From Collybiopsis luxurians FD-317 M1 (lineage: Eukaryota; Basidiomycota; Agaricomycetes; Agaricales; Omphalotaceae): DNA of 64,000 nt. Positions 37,679 through 48,361 of this stretch are shown piece by piece (the stretch's first letter is position 1; every line of letters starts with the position of its first letter). A program made the translations under genes and the position numbers. The stretch spans positions 558,001 to 622,000 of the forward strand of contig KN834750.1 in NCBI GenBank assembly GCA_000827265.1, given 5' to 3'. The notes beneath the pieces are model-generated. The model saw nothing but the letters and a program-made list of their open reading frames with translations, made no database searches and was not told where the DNA came from.

Positions 37679-39312
37679 ATGACTCCAGGATCCAGATCTC
37701 TTTATTTCAGCCCTATACCCTCTGCTACGGCTCTTGTTCTCCTACTTTTACTGCCCGAGGCTTACTCCTTCCAGCTTGGTTTCGGTCCTAAAATCTCGTC
37801 TTTGTTCAGCGGCATGAATTCGGACAAAGCCTGGTGGGAATGGTCTCTGGGTTCCAGCACCGTGAGTGTAGTAGATCGTTCTCCAGTTGTTTCTTTTGCC
37901 TCAAGGCCCGGTGAGTCTATTCATATAAAGTCGTCGTTATGTATTACTGAACATGCTTTATTTAAAGCGGCGTTTGGCGGGGAAATAACCAGCCCTATAC
38001 TTGGTTATGTGATTCCTCTTTCATCATTCACAAAGCCATGTCAAGGTTCATATGAAGGCTCATTTCCAAATACCGGTTGTCCACAATTATGTCTTGATGG
38101 CCCAAACTCACCGGATCCTGCTGAGACCTGGATTGCATTAGTGCAGAGAGGCAAATGCGAATTCGTGAATAAAGTACGAGAAGCACAGAGACTCGGAGCC
38201 CGGGCAGTCGTAGTTGGAGGTGATGATCCAGAAGTTTCAGGTAGGCTAGCGATCGAATCAAGGAATCTTTATTCATGTTAATGTATCGTCAGGTTTTCCA
38301 GACACCCTCGTGAATATGTATAGCCCAGGTAAGTTCGTAATCCAAAGCCAATTATCTATATATTGAGAGTTTGTGCAGAGGATTCTTCCGACGTTCAGAT
38401 CGCAGCAACCTTCATCAAATTCTCCGATTATTCAGAACTGTACCGACTCATATCTACCTCAAATACCTCTCACGCTGGTCTACGTACTTTATCGCTGTTG
38501 ATCACTGCAGAGTACTCTGCCTGGGAATGGTACTCGTAAGTCGGGGCACTCGTTTGTCATTTTTGCGGCTAATTATTCGGTTAACAGGCCTATCATTACC
38601 TTCATCGTCATCTTGCTCCTACCATCCATATTGACTTTCGTCACGTTACTCATACATCGCGTCAGAGCTGCGCGAGCCGCTCAACGAGATCGAGCTCCTG
38701 AAGAATTTGTTCACAGCCTGCCTTGGAGAGTGTGGACCGGTTCAGGATGGGAAAAACATGAGGGAGCAGAAGACGTCAATGCAAACCCGACTTCCTTTGA
38801 TGTTGATGTTGAGGCACAGTCAGTGACTGCCGAAATAGTCCAGGAGGAGTCTGAGTCCAGTAATCCTTCGACTTCTAAAGTCGACCAGAGGAAGGATCAG
38901 CCTTGGTTTGAATCTCAGGTGAGCCTTGCTCTCTCTTTGAATTCTGAACACTCGTGAAAAATCACTTCCGCAGATGGAATGCGCAATATGTCTGTCCGAG
39001 TTTGAGAAAGGCGACAAAGTAAGAGTGTTGCCGTGCCATCATCTTTTCCATATGCACGAAGTAGATGAATGGCTTATTCAACGAAAGAAATTGGTGAGCT
39101 CCTCACAAATGCAACATTCTGCTATTGCTAAATGCAGATGACAGTGCCCTGTCTGCAAACGAGATGTTACACTTCCTCTATCTTCACCTCATAGTGAAAT
39201 AGACATGGACAATGCGGGATCCCAGCCTGCATCACGACCCACATCGCCGGATAATGCCACCGAAACGACCCCCCTTCTTTCCAACTCACGCTCTCTGCAC
39301 GATGAATCTTAG
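37679..39312 (+). CDS. PA-TM-RING E3 ubiquitin ligase (RNF13/GRAIL-like)
   Basis: Membrane-anchored ubiquitin ligase of the endosome/vacuole system. The ATG at 37679 opens a signal peptide ([16 protein letters not shown]). The luminal part carries a protease-associated domain: [40 protein letters not shown] and [21 protein letters not shown] membrane helix ([20 protein letters not shown]) is followed by a cytosolic tail and a RING-H2 finger spread over three exons: [33 protein letters not shown] and CPVCKRDV. The eight ligands follow C-x2-C...C-x-H-x2-H...C-x2-C, i.e. C3H2C3. It ends with an acidic Ser-rich tail ([19 protein letters not shown]); the ETTPLL is a dileucine-type sorting signal candidate. 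Domain order is the standard one for the family, length ~450 residues. Several introns, one between RQRKKL and CPVCK. Confidence 0.9.
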
Positions 39313-39785
39313 TTTTCGCTTCTTTTACGTGTAGCGTTGATGAACTTGACGATATTTCTACTAGCTTTGGGTGGTTGTAAGATTGGAGCGTAATTATTGT
39401 AAAATTATATCGTAGCAAATACGTCCCACCTCATTCCTATCGCTCTTGAATGGGCTACATCAATGACACTATTAGCATTTGCGGTTGAAACTCTACATCA
39501 AAACGACCAAAATCATGCACTTCAAAACCGCTGCAATCCAGAAATAAGTTTCCATCGAGAAACAAGATCGAGTACTCACCTGGCATCAAAAAACCATTTC
39601 TTCAAACCTCCTTCATCAGCTCCTTTAACTGCGGTCGAATGCTTGCATGCACATTTTTAAGATCCTTTTTTTGTACTATGGGTTCAATCCGTAAATTAGC
39701 AGGCCAGTTTTCCGCGGCAGCGGTTTTTCTTTTCGTCAGGATATCGATAACTGTAGGTTGAGCTGTTTCGGCGGAAGCTTTGAGA
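39313..39785. other. Intergenic, possible minus-strand small ORF
   Basis: About 470 bp after the PA-TM-RING stop. AT-rich 3' UTR-like sequence to ~39460. From 39602 upward a minus-strand frame stays open to 40021 (contains TAAAENWPANLRIEPIVQKK), overlapping the doubtful gene below; no clean start or splice could be fixed. Confidence 0.35.
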
Positions 39786-40439
39786 ATGGCTGGTAACGAA
39801 GGGATAATTCTGGTCTTCGGCGGTACAGCGTTTCGAGAAAGTATTCGCATAGAACGAACGGGGGAAAACCGCATTGTAGATGTGGCCCTGAGGACGAAAA
39901 TGAGCGATCTGGACGTTGTGAAGAAAAGTAACCAAGTTACTCTGATGGGAGTCGGAGTCGGAGTCGAAGTAGCAAATTTGATGGGAACATTTAAACCACC
40001 ACCACCACTACCTACCGCCACTATAACGCGAAACGTATGCTCATTGAAGTTTGAACTTGATACTGAACTACTGATAGAGGCAAATGAGCGACTCCAAAAT
40101 AGAAGAAGTCCAGTGTATGTGCGCTTTCACGCCTGATATATACTATTTTGATTCTGACCAGCAAGATTTATAGCCTCTGCTGAAAGAGAAACCTTGCCCA
40201 GAGAGATACCCGTCGTTATTGAGCAGAACAACTCCGAATCTGCTGGGTACTCAGTTGCGTCGGTCGCTGCTGTAATTCTTGCTGGTTCGTACTTTTGTGT
40301 TTCCTTGCCCTTTGCAGGCTCAAATCCTCGCTTAGGCTCAATAGCGCATCTTCTTCTCACTTGGGGTGGTTTTACAGGCCAAAAGGGATGGGATAAGCTC
40401 GTCGCAGTCGAGGACTGGATGGCGTCTTTCTTTCAGTGA
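39786..40439 (+). CDS. Hypothetical protein, two exons, weakly supported
   Basis: Family not recognised. From ATG 39786 exon 1 reads MAGNEGIILVFGGTAFRESI, IRIERTGENRIVDVALRTKM, SDLDVVKKSNQVTLMGVGVG and a proline run (KPPPPLPT), then LIEANERLQNRRS. An intron of ~50 nt (donor gtgtatgt, acceptor gaccag, ~40111-40163) joins exon 2: RFIASAERETLPREIPVVIE, VASVAAVILAGSYFCVSLPF, GSIAHLLLTWGGFTGQKGWD, ending VEDWMASFFQ. Exon 2 has one hydrophobic stretch that could be a membrane helix. About 200 residues. The opposite strand of exon 1 is also open, so strand assignment is not secure. Confidence 0.35.
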
Positions 40440-40942
40440 TGTGACAGCTGGCCGCTTTATTATTATAATTTTTTGAGACGGTTTGTGATACTGCGTCGAT
40501 TCGTGCCATTATCTTACCATCGCTGTTTACCTCTGAGTGGCCAAGTAAACGACAGAATTCCCAAGCCAAGTCTAGTCGGTGCTTGAGTTGCATATCTCGT
40601 TCAATAGCTTCATGGTGACTAAACATGCACCAGTGAATAATTCAGAATATGCCTTCATCGGCCCGCCAAAATGGATGATTTGTGGGTACACAGAGCCTAG
40701 CCTGAGCTAATAAACAGCTAGAAGTTGAGACCAATGATGTATTGACTAGAGTATAGCAGTTCAGATATTACAAATTTATTATACTACGCAAAACATGGAA
40801 CTTGGATACTTACAGGCGGATTGAACAAGTTCTGATCATTAAACAGAATAAAGATATTACTGAGTGGATTAGAAAGCAAAATATAGCAGCGAAAGTAATC
40901 AAGATTGATTTAAACCAGGAAAAGCAACACAAAGCAGCTGCC
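40440..40942. other. Intergenic, convergent 3' regions
   Basis: About 500 bp between the hypothetical plus-strand gene and the stop of the Zn2Cys6 factor. AT-rich, several tttattat-type stretches compatible with polyadenylation signals. No coding frame, repeat or RNA gene recognised. Confidence 0.5.
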
Positions 40943-43900
40943 TTAGCGATGCCCTCGGCCAAAGTGGACTTCGTCTAATAGTCCCGAGTCTTGCATAAAC
41001 GAACTCCAGCGCTCATCCAGCCTCGAATCTCTGGAAGCTAGCCCGAGGTCCGCTAATGCGGCGTGACCAGGCATTGGATGGGGGTTGAAACTCGTCACAC
41101 TAGGCCCAGGATACATTTGGTGCGCGGGTGGCTGGCTGTGAAAATCATGCATGGATGTATCAGAGTGTACCTGCGATGAAGATGGTCCGTACTGTGGATG
41201 GGTGAGTCGGACAGGTGACGAGGAGTGCCGAGGATATGGTGACGACGGCTGATGTGACGACCACCCATAACCACTCGCTGTAACAGGGGACGGGTCACCT
41301 CGGCTAGTGCGATCATAGGAATAGTTGAAGTGCATCGATTGATGTGGAGAGGAGTCGTCCATAGATGAAGGCACCGAAGCGGCGGGAATACTGATTGTGG
41401 GCAGGTGATTCGGATGAGAAGGCATGCTGCGACGGCGCAGATCTTCACCGTACCATTGGTCAGAACCACGGCCACTGCCAGAGTACGGCCCGGAGGGGCG
41501 CTGATGAAGTGGTCGGAGAGGAGGTGCAGGATGTGTGGGGGGCAAATACGACTGAGAGGCGTGCCTTGGGTCGGCGTCATACATGTCATATTTACGGGAG
41601 GATTCCATATCCACATCAACATATTGTCGACGAAGCTGCGAACTTGATCTGTGCTGCCTGAGTCCCGACGGATGCCCTTGATTATTCGGTACGGGGTTCA
41701 AAACGAGACCTGGAGATACTGAAACTGCCGAAGGAGGGAGAACTTCTAGTGGTTCAGAGGGACCTCCAACACCAGAGGTCTTACCAGTAAGCGTACGATT
41801 TACCAAACGAGTATGTCCAGCAAAAATGGACAGTTCATCGTTGGGATCCAGCTCTTCCTTTTTGATATTCCAGAGTTCTCCATCAGAGAGGGAGGGCTCA
41901 GGGCTTTTAGACTGAGCAGCAGCCAAAGCATGACGGGCCTTTTCACGAAGAGTAGTTAAGATGGGCTGTAAAGAAAATATTGGGTTTGAGCTTATTCGCA
42001 AAAAGTTTTGGACCAGTACCGACCAGCGCCTTAGTAGCACGTTTACTATACATTGCGGCTTTCGAGAACAAGATGCATGCTTGATCTAATTCAGTCATCG
42101 CAGATGCAGCAAGAGGCGAACGAGGGCCTCTGGTCACTACAGTACCGAAGACCACCTTTGTGGAGAAAAATAATCAGATCGAACAGGATTGGCGTCCAGT
42201 GAAGAAGCATACCGCGGCACTAAAAGCAAAAGTCCACATCGTCCAGTATCTGGCACATGAATTAGGCCAGATCATAAACTGCTCTCTGATCGATTTAAGG
42301 ATTGTGGCAGAAGCGCGGTAGGCAGCGAGGAAGGACGGGGCGTAAACAGATTTGAGAGGATTGGTCGGCTGCTCAATAATAGCCTGAGCAAAAAAGGAAC
42401 GATGTATGTACATCAGGACTAGGAGAACTACTGAGTTACAGTCTCAGGGAATTCGGATTGGAAAAGACGCACCAGTTTCACGGATGTGGTCCAAGACACA
42501 TTTCATGAATGAAAAAGTCATATCGCTACTGTCTTTGCCTTCTAATTCTGTTGTAGATGATCCGACAAGATTCGATGCGGCAGGAAAAGTATTTGGAACC
42601 CCACCCAGTCCAGCATCCTTGGCACTGGAACCAGCGCCGCGGTCGCTGAAACCTTCAGGGAGAGGAAATTCCCGTACTTTCCTATCAAGCTCCATGATAG
42701 TCGCGTATGTAGGCGCCTCGGCTGTGAGAGTACGAGAGATCACTTCAGCGACACATTCAGAGGCAAACCGGAACTGCCAGATCTCAACTAGAGCCGTGAT
42801 TAGCTGTGCAAGCGCGGAACGTCGGTGTGCTGCCCTGACTTACAGGCGTATCCTTCTTTCTTGGCCCTTTCAATTTTCTCAAATCCTGTTGCATCCCGGC
42901 TGGCTGATGAGCTGGTGTCTTTCACATTGATCCCTTCGTATTGTGGGAACTTGCAGTCGATGTACCCTAGTGAGAATGAAGGAGGTCTTCCAGTATTCAA
43001 GCTCTGAAGTAATTTTAAGATGAATTCGTTAATGGAGAGTTTATTTTGAATGGCCTACCTGCCACACATCGGCAACGAACAAGTCCCAAAAGAGGATTCT
43101 CCTTCGCTGTACCATTTTAGGTGCAAGTCCCCAGCGTTCACTGTCACGATCTATAGTTGTAGCGGTCAAAATCTGCCCGTCGCAGAGGGAAACAGTTGAA
43201 AGCTTACGTAGACCAATCTGAATGCGCCAGAAAACGTCAGACGTGAAATTTTTTTGAAAGAGTCGCGCATACCGTCTGGCTCAGATGTGCCGCCATTGTA
43301 ATTAGACTCCATGTCATTTCCATACTCGTTTCACCTTGGCCGGTCTTGGAATCGCTTCCCGATAAGCCACTATCAGAGTCCGAGCTCGAGGGGTTTGCGG
43401 TCCCCTCTCCACTCATGGCGTTGAAGATACTCATAAGATGTAGACATTGGATTGTAACGATACTCGGTTTTTCCAGTACGGGTTGAAGACTAACAGCGGC
43501 CTGGGCCAATTGATGGTAATGCTCTCCTAGAGCATTCGGGGACGGGCGCGAAGTGGCTGCACTTGTGTTCGAGTGGGGAGACGATCCACTTGGGGGGGAA
43601 GGAATTGCGGACGGAGAATCGGAAGTGTTGCTTGGAAAAGGTTCAACAAGAGCACCAACAGCAAAAACCATGAATAACAAAGCCAAATCGTGGGGGCCAC
43701 TGTACTCTCCCGCCGAATGGGAAGAGGAACCGGTAAGAGAAGACGGATGAGGGCGAAAATCATCCTCTGCCCTAGAGTTCATATCGCTTGCTGCACTGTT
43801 GTGCGATATCTTGACAAAGCGGTCGCCTAACTCGGATCCATCATCCCTCATGCTTTCTCCGCGAGCTCGAGCATGTTTCCGAGAATATATCGCACTCATC

Positions 43901-45253
43901 ATCTCTCCGGCCAATTGTTCCCTGGTGATACCACGGAAAAGCCAAGCAAGTTGCTCAAAGTACACGTTGACAAGTTCATCCGCGCGTTCATACGTTGGAA
44001 GGTAGGATTCGACAAGCTCCTGTATCTGAGCAGGAGGCAACGCCAAAGGAGTGAAAGGAAATCGATGGGAAAATAGAGTAACGCGCGGATCGAGATTACT
44101 GGGGCTGCCAGAAGATACAGCAACAGAGAAAAGGGAGTTCACATTCGTGGACGTTGTGGCTTGAGAAGGGTGTGAAGATGAGGGTGAAAGTGAGGATGTT
44201 TCTCGCATAGTGGGGGAAGCAGAATTACGAAATTGATTCTGAGGTGGGGGCGATGCCTCGTCAGAAGGCAAGTTATTCTAGATGTCATGGTCAGAGACAT
44301 ATGCCCAGATTCTTAGACGACTTACAATCAAAAGGCTCTCACTACCTCCTGTAGGACCAAAGAACCTTGAAATTCCATGATTACTGATTGAGAGCGTTCC
44401 GAAGGCGTCAATTACATCCCCGCCTGGAGCTACCCGTCTTTCTCGAAAGCTCTTGACCCCACCGGGATCAGCGTCATCCATGACCCCATCTCCAGTACTG
44501 CCTCCGAGGCTTATCGGCCTGCCATGCGCATCGAATGGTAGTTTTCCTATTTTCCTTCCTCTGTTGGATCCTGGTTCCAGCTCATCATCATCGGCACCTT
44601 CATCCGCATCCAAAAGCCAATCATGCTCGAGGAGGGGATGGGGTTGCTGATCATCGGGTGCGTATTGACTGTGCAGATTGGCCAAAGCATCTTCAAGCTC
44701 GCGAATTCGCCCAGAAAGGCGAGCTATGCGGCGATGAAGATGTTCTGTAGCGGCTAGAACAAACCGGGTACCTTGACCGGTCGCCAGAGAACCTTGAATG
44801 CCATTCAGCGAGGCCGATTTCAAGAAATCATTTTTTTTTCCTTTACCATTAGGGCACAGTGCTGCACAACCGCGGCGTTGACAAGAGGTGCACGGAATCT
44901 GCTTGTCGCATTTAATTTTGAGTCTGGGGAACTTTTTAGACCAAGGTACAGCGATGATCGCCTATGGAGACGACAAACCTTCTGCACTCGGCGCAGCTGA
45001 CCTGTAAAACAGCCGCGATCAGAACTTGAGCCAATGAAGAGATTAAGAAGCGGATTAGCTTACTTCTCCTGTTTATAACGATGAACCGAAGCATAGAGAT
45101 AAGAAATTTATTGAGGGTCCCAATAAGCCGCTAGCACTGACCTCTGCTTCTCTTCAGTTCAAGTTCCCTAGCATGGCCACCGTCAAACCTGTATTCATCA
45201 ACTTCCTTTCTACTAGAACGCCTCTTCAACTTGGTCTTGGGCTCGGGTGGCAT
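40943..45253 (-). CDS. Zn2Cys6 fungal transcription factor with fungal-specific middle homology domain
   Basis: Nuclear DNA-binding regulator. The ATG at 45253 opens MPPEPKTKLKRRSSRKE. The binuclear zinc cluster is built from several exons: RSRGEVSCAECRR, then LKIKCDKQIPCTSCQRRG-CAALC, all six Cys present; its EV residues depend on a 5-nt exon at 45064-45068. It continues GSLATGQGTRFVLAATEH, the segment typical of basidiomycete members, with a coiled-coil helix RIARLSGRIRELEDALANL. After Ser/Pro-rich linkers comes the middle homology region: VESYLPTYERADELVNVYFE, LALLFMVFAVGALVEPF, YHQLAQAAVSLQPVLEKPSI, CLHLMSIFNAMSGEG, MTWSLITMAAHLSQTIGL, RDSERWGLAPKMVQRRRILF, WDLFVADVWQ, GRPPSFSLGYIDCKFP, MLYIHRSFFAQAI. 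The last ~350 residues are His/Pro/Ser-rich and disordered (41.0-42.0 kb). Total ~1,150 residues. Target genes unknown. Confidence 0.9.
45064..45068 (-). other. Five-nucleotide micro-exon (GAGAA) of the Zn2Cys6 factor
   Basis: Minus strand: ...ATAAACAG|GAGAA|GTAAGC.... The upstream exon ends AGC-AGA-G at 45142 and the downstream exon starts GTC-AGC-TGC at 45001. Inserting GAGAA yields AGA-GGA-GAA-GTC-AGC-TGC, i.e. RGEVSC, the expected lead-in to the zinc cluster. Without it phase 1 meets phase 0 and the cluster is out of frame. Flanking introns are 73 and 62 nt. Confidence 0.7.
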
Positions 45254-45483
45254 GCGTAGCGTCTGGTAAAGGTTATATTAAACCTGATTCGCTCTGAACA
45301 GTGCAGCGAATGAAGACAGGTCCAGCAGAGATGATGGGAGTAAAAGGACAAAAAAGTGTAAAAGGTCAGTCGGTCCCGTCAGAGTTTAAGCTTGCCCGGG
45401 TGGACGCCAGGATGGGAGATATTAATAGGTGTGTGGGAGTTGAGTGGCTGCTCAAGCACTCTTGTCTTTGTCAAGAACAGAAA

Positions 45484-45944
45484 ATGGCACCCGAAATTCA
45501 ACAACGATCCGCAGCAAAAGTCAGAAGCATTGATTTGATATCAATCCATACATATGCCCTTTCTACCATACAATCGTTTTCTTTTTTTCCAAAGACAGGG
45601 CATTGCCCAGACAATCCTCTCCGGTATTCCATTGGTCCGAATCTGATAGACGATGCACATCAGATCGACCGACCGTTTACCCAGGTTCTCATGATCTATA
45701 CTCGGCCGCCACGCGATGGGGAGCTTCGACGACATGGGAAGCTGAAGCCCAATTTCTTATCCATCTTGTATTCATTGCCCTAAAGGAACGAAAGAATCTG
45801 ACAGAAATTCGCAATCATAGTGGGAAAACAGTGGGAAGACAGATCTGGAATGATAGCAATCAAGATTTTCACCCAGACAGCGGAAAGGGATCTTCCGCAG
45901 CTAGTCTCTGGTCTCTGGTCGGGTCGACTCAACAAGTGTCGTAG
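45484..45944 (+). CDS. Small hypothetical protein, three exons
   Basis: Family not recognised. From ATG 45484 (context aaaATGG) exon 1 encodes MAPEIQQRSAAK; an intron (donor gtcaga, acceptor gacag) leads to GIAQTILS; a ~41-nt intron (donor gtattc, acceptor catcag) leads to DRPTVYPGSHDLYSAATRWG, ASTTWEAEAQFLIHLVFIAL, KERKNLTEIRNHSGKTVGRQ, IWNDSNQDFHPDSGKGSSAA and SLWSLVGSTQQVS. About 113 residues. The middle (WEAEAQFLIHLVFIALKERK) is a strong amphipathic helix candidate. Divergent from the Zn2Cys6 factor with ~230 bp between starts. Alternative acceptors give another frame ending at 45783, so the model is provisional. Confidence 0.45.
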
Positions 45945-46100
45945 GCTTCGAATGAATGCGTATTTCATTCAATCAAACTTACAACGTAATAATTTAGACA
46001 AAGTTCAATACTCTATATATTAACACCTTCGAGAGCATGGTCTCAAAAGAAGAGACAATATCATAATCGGGTCCATCAGCCGTCAATGTGTAAGCAAGTC

Positions 46101-48208
46101 TTAGAAATACTTGTCCCAGAAACCCTTGGTCCCATTATTATTGGACGCAAAACTCTCCATACCCAGGAGCTTTGCGATCAACCCATAAACCTCTACGTTT
46201 GGAAAGCTATTCACAACATAGGTATCGTCGGATGTGGAGTGCCAACCCTTGTTCTTCCACGGGAGCCAAGCATTCAACTTGGAAGATTGGTGAAGATCCT
46301 TGACGACGGAGGAGAAGGGTCCATGCGCAACGAACATTGCATGCATGGAGGCGTCGCCGTTATCATAGCCGTGATTCTGCAGCGATGGATTAAAACCGTC
46401 GGGTGAGTGGTTATAGCATACCTATCACTTACACCTTTAGTCATTCCAACATCGCCCTCCTTTCTTGTAGTGAGTGCATAGCCGATCTTTGGAACGATCC
46501 ACATCGGCGCTATTCTCTCGTGATGGGCAAAGTGCCATCGCGAAGGCATAGTCTCCTTGGTATATACATCGAACCCTTCCGCGTGGGGGTGCTGAGAATT
46601 GAGTAACTTATTCAAATAGTATGACTCATTCTTCTTCGAATTGAATCTCAAACCCATCGCAGGCCAGCCATCCTCATGCACGACCGCACTCAACCCGACC
46701 TCACCAAGCATATCATCGTCGTCGACATAGATGAGTGTCGGATGAGAGGTATCAGTCATACCGTGATCACTGACAAACACAATATCAACAATCTCTGTGA
46801 GATTGCGATCGGCAAGGGCGTCGTGTAGCGAAGCGGCGAACAAGTCGACTTGGGAAAGAGTTTGCTGGGGTAGAGGTTATTTTACTGCAGAACGAAGCAT
46901 CGATCAACTTACATTGACTAAAGCCGACATTGGACCGGTTCGATGGCCTGCCTGGTCGAGCGAAGGTTCATAAGCTAGATAGCCGCCGTCAGCTATGGAA
47001 GGCCAGGAGTCATTGAAACCGGCATACCCATAAGCAGCTGAGGCCTTTCATGGAACGGTAAGTCAATCCATCGAAGAAGCTGGTCAAGTTTGACACTCAG
47101 TGGCACTTTGTCCTGCGAAGCAATGAGTTGCTCTGTTTGAAGAAAAACTCTGATACCTTACCTTCCAAGGCACAAAGTACGTAGGTGACGCGCCAGACTT
47201 TGTCTTTGGGGGACCAGGCCTGAATATGTATTGGGTTAGTTGGAAAACATGCAATGCAGCCTGGGAAATGCATCCCACCACATGAGATTGGCGGTGATGA
47301 TGCCAGCTTTGTTGGCAGTCTCCCACATCTGAATCGATGGTATGTTCAACACGAGCATTATTAAGTATGAACGTGCACTCACAGGTTCTCCCAGCCAAAA
47401 GTCCGGGTTCCATGCCGAGGAAATCTGGTTATAGTGGAATTCGAGTTGGCTTTGGGGATCCCAAAAATTCTGTCACAAGTCAATGCGAGAAATAGTATTC
47501 TAAGCGCACAAAAAAACACACATTTGCGATAATACCATGGGATTCGGCATAGAGACCTGTCCTGTTACAAGTTAGCTTAAAGAACGGAAAAGGTGCGGAT
47601 AAAGCATTTACATTAGAGCCCAGTGATTGCTGGCAGCAAATGGTCAGTTTACCGCATGTATTTGGGACATGATGGCTCACGGAAAGGTCAAAGTCTGGAG
47701 AGCAAGGGTAAGGAAATGAGGGAAAATATGTACATGTTCAATTCTACTCACAGGAAAGACGGGAACCATAGATTTTGCTCGCAACCCCTTCTTGCTTATC
47801 TCAAGTAAGTGAGGAGTTAGACCTCTGTCGAGATAGTCGGCCCTGGGGAAAGACGCATGATGAACGACTATACAAGGCAGACAACGGATATCATACGTAC
47901 CTGAGACCGTCTATAGAAACAATTAACACGGTCCTCTTAAATTCATGAGTGCCATTTGACCGAATGTAGTCTCCATTAAAAGAGAGATTAGGATGTGAAG
48001 GTGGGGGTGGACGAAGCAATGCGCGAGCAAAGGTAGCGAAAATGAGTAACAGAATAAAAGCTGAAGCTGTTTTGACTATTTTAGAGCGCGACCAGCCTTG
48101 GTCAGAGGGATCTGGTTCGGAAACCTTTTCGGAAGGATGAGAATCCTTCTCGAATGGTTGGTCAAATTCGTCGAGAAGACCTTGACGCTCTTGTACATCG
48201 CTTGACAT
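46101..48208 (-). CDS. NPP-type nucleotide pyrophosphatase/phosphodiesterase, type II membrane protein
   Basis: Alkaline-phosphatase-superfamily ectoenzyme that hydrolyses nucleotide phosphodiester bonds. From ATG 48208: a ~45-residue cytosolic head, one membrane helix (IVKTASAFILLLIFATFARA), then the catalytic domain. Metal and nucleophile motifs in order: TVLIVSIDGLR (Asp), TLTFPNHWALMTGLYAESHG (nucleophile Thr in LTFPNH), AYEPSLDQAGHRTGP (Asp, His), IVDIVFVSDHGM (Asp, His) and HGYDNGDASMHAMFVAHGP (last His). Other family segments: NNFWDPQ, GEPMWETANKAG and WPG. The LTFP residues lie on a 14-nt exon. The C-terminus is FASNNNGTKGFWDKYF. Yeast homologues are the Npp1/Npp2 enzymes, induced by phosphate starvation; regulation here not visible. 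Divergent from the phytochrome, 153 bp between starts. No nuclease-like C-terminal domain, as usual in fungi. Confidence 0.92.
47681..47694 (-). other. 14-nt exon carrying the NPP catalytic threonine
   Basis: Between acceptor ctctccag and donor gtgagc the minus strand has ACTTTGACCTTTCC. It joins ...GTTCCCGTCTTTCCT upstream to CAATCACTGGGCTC downstream, giving VFP-TLTFP-NHWALM. The Thr preceding FPNH is the family's nucleophile, so skipping this exon would remove the active residue and shift the frame. Confidence 0.75.
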
Positions 48209-48361
48209 GGTGGCAGTAAGAGAACAAGAAAGGATAATCTATAAAATAGATAAGATATGCTAAATCGGAATAAATCAATGGCAGAGTTGCGTCATTGTAT
48301 GCTCCTTTGAATTGGAATCGGGGAACCAAAGACTCCTTCAACTTGACCTGGTTCCAATACC

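Noticed and set aside
42406..42930. Plus-strand frame of 174 codons
   Set aside because: Antisense to exons of the Zn2Cys6 factor, whose minus-strand translation (ATIMELDRKVREFPLPEGFS) is clearly the real one.
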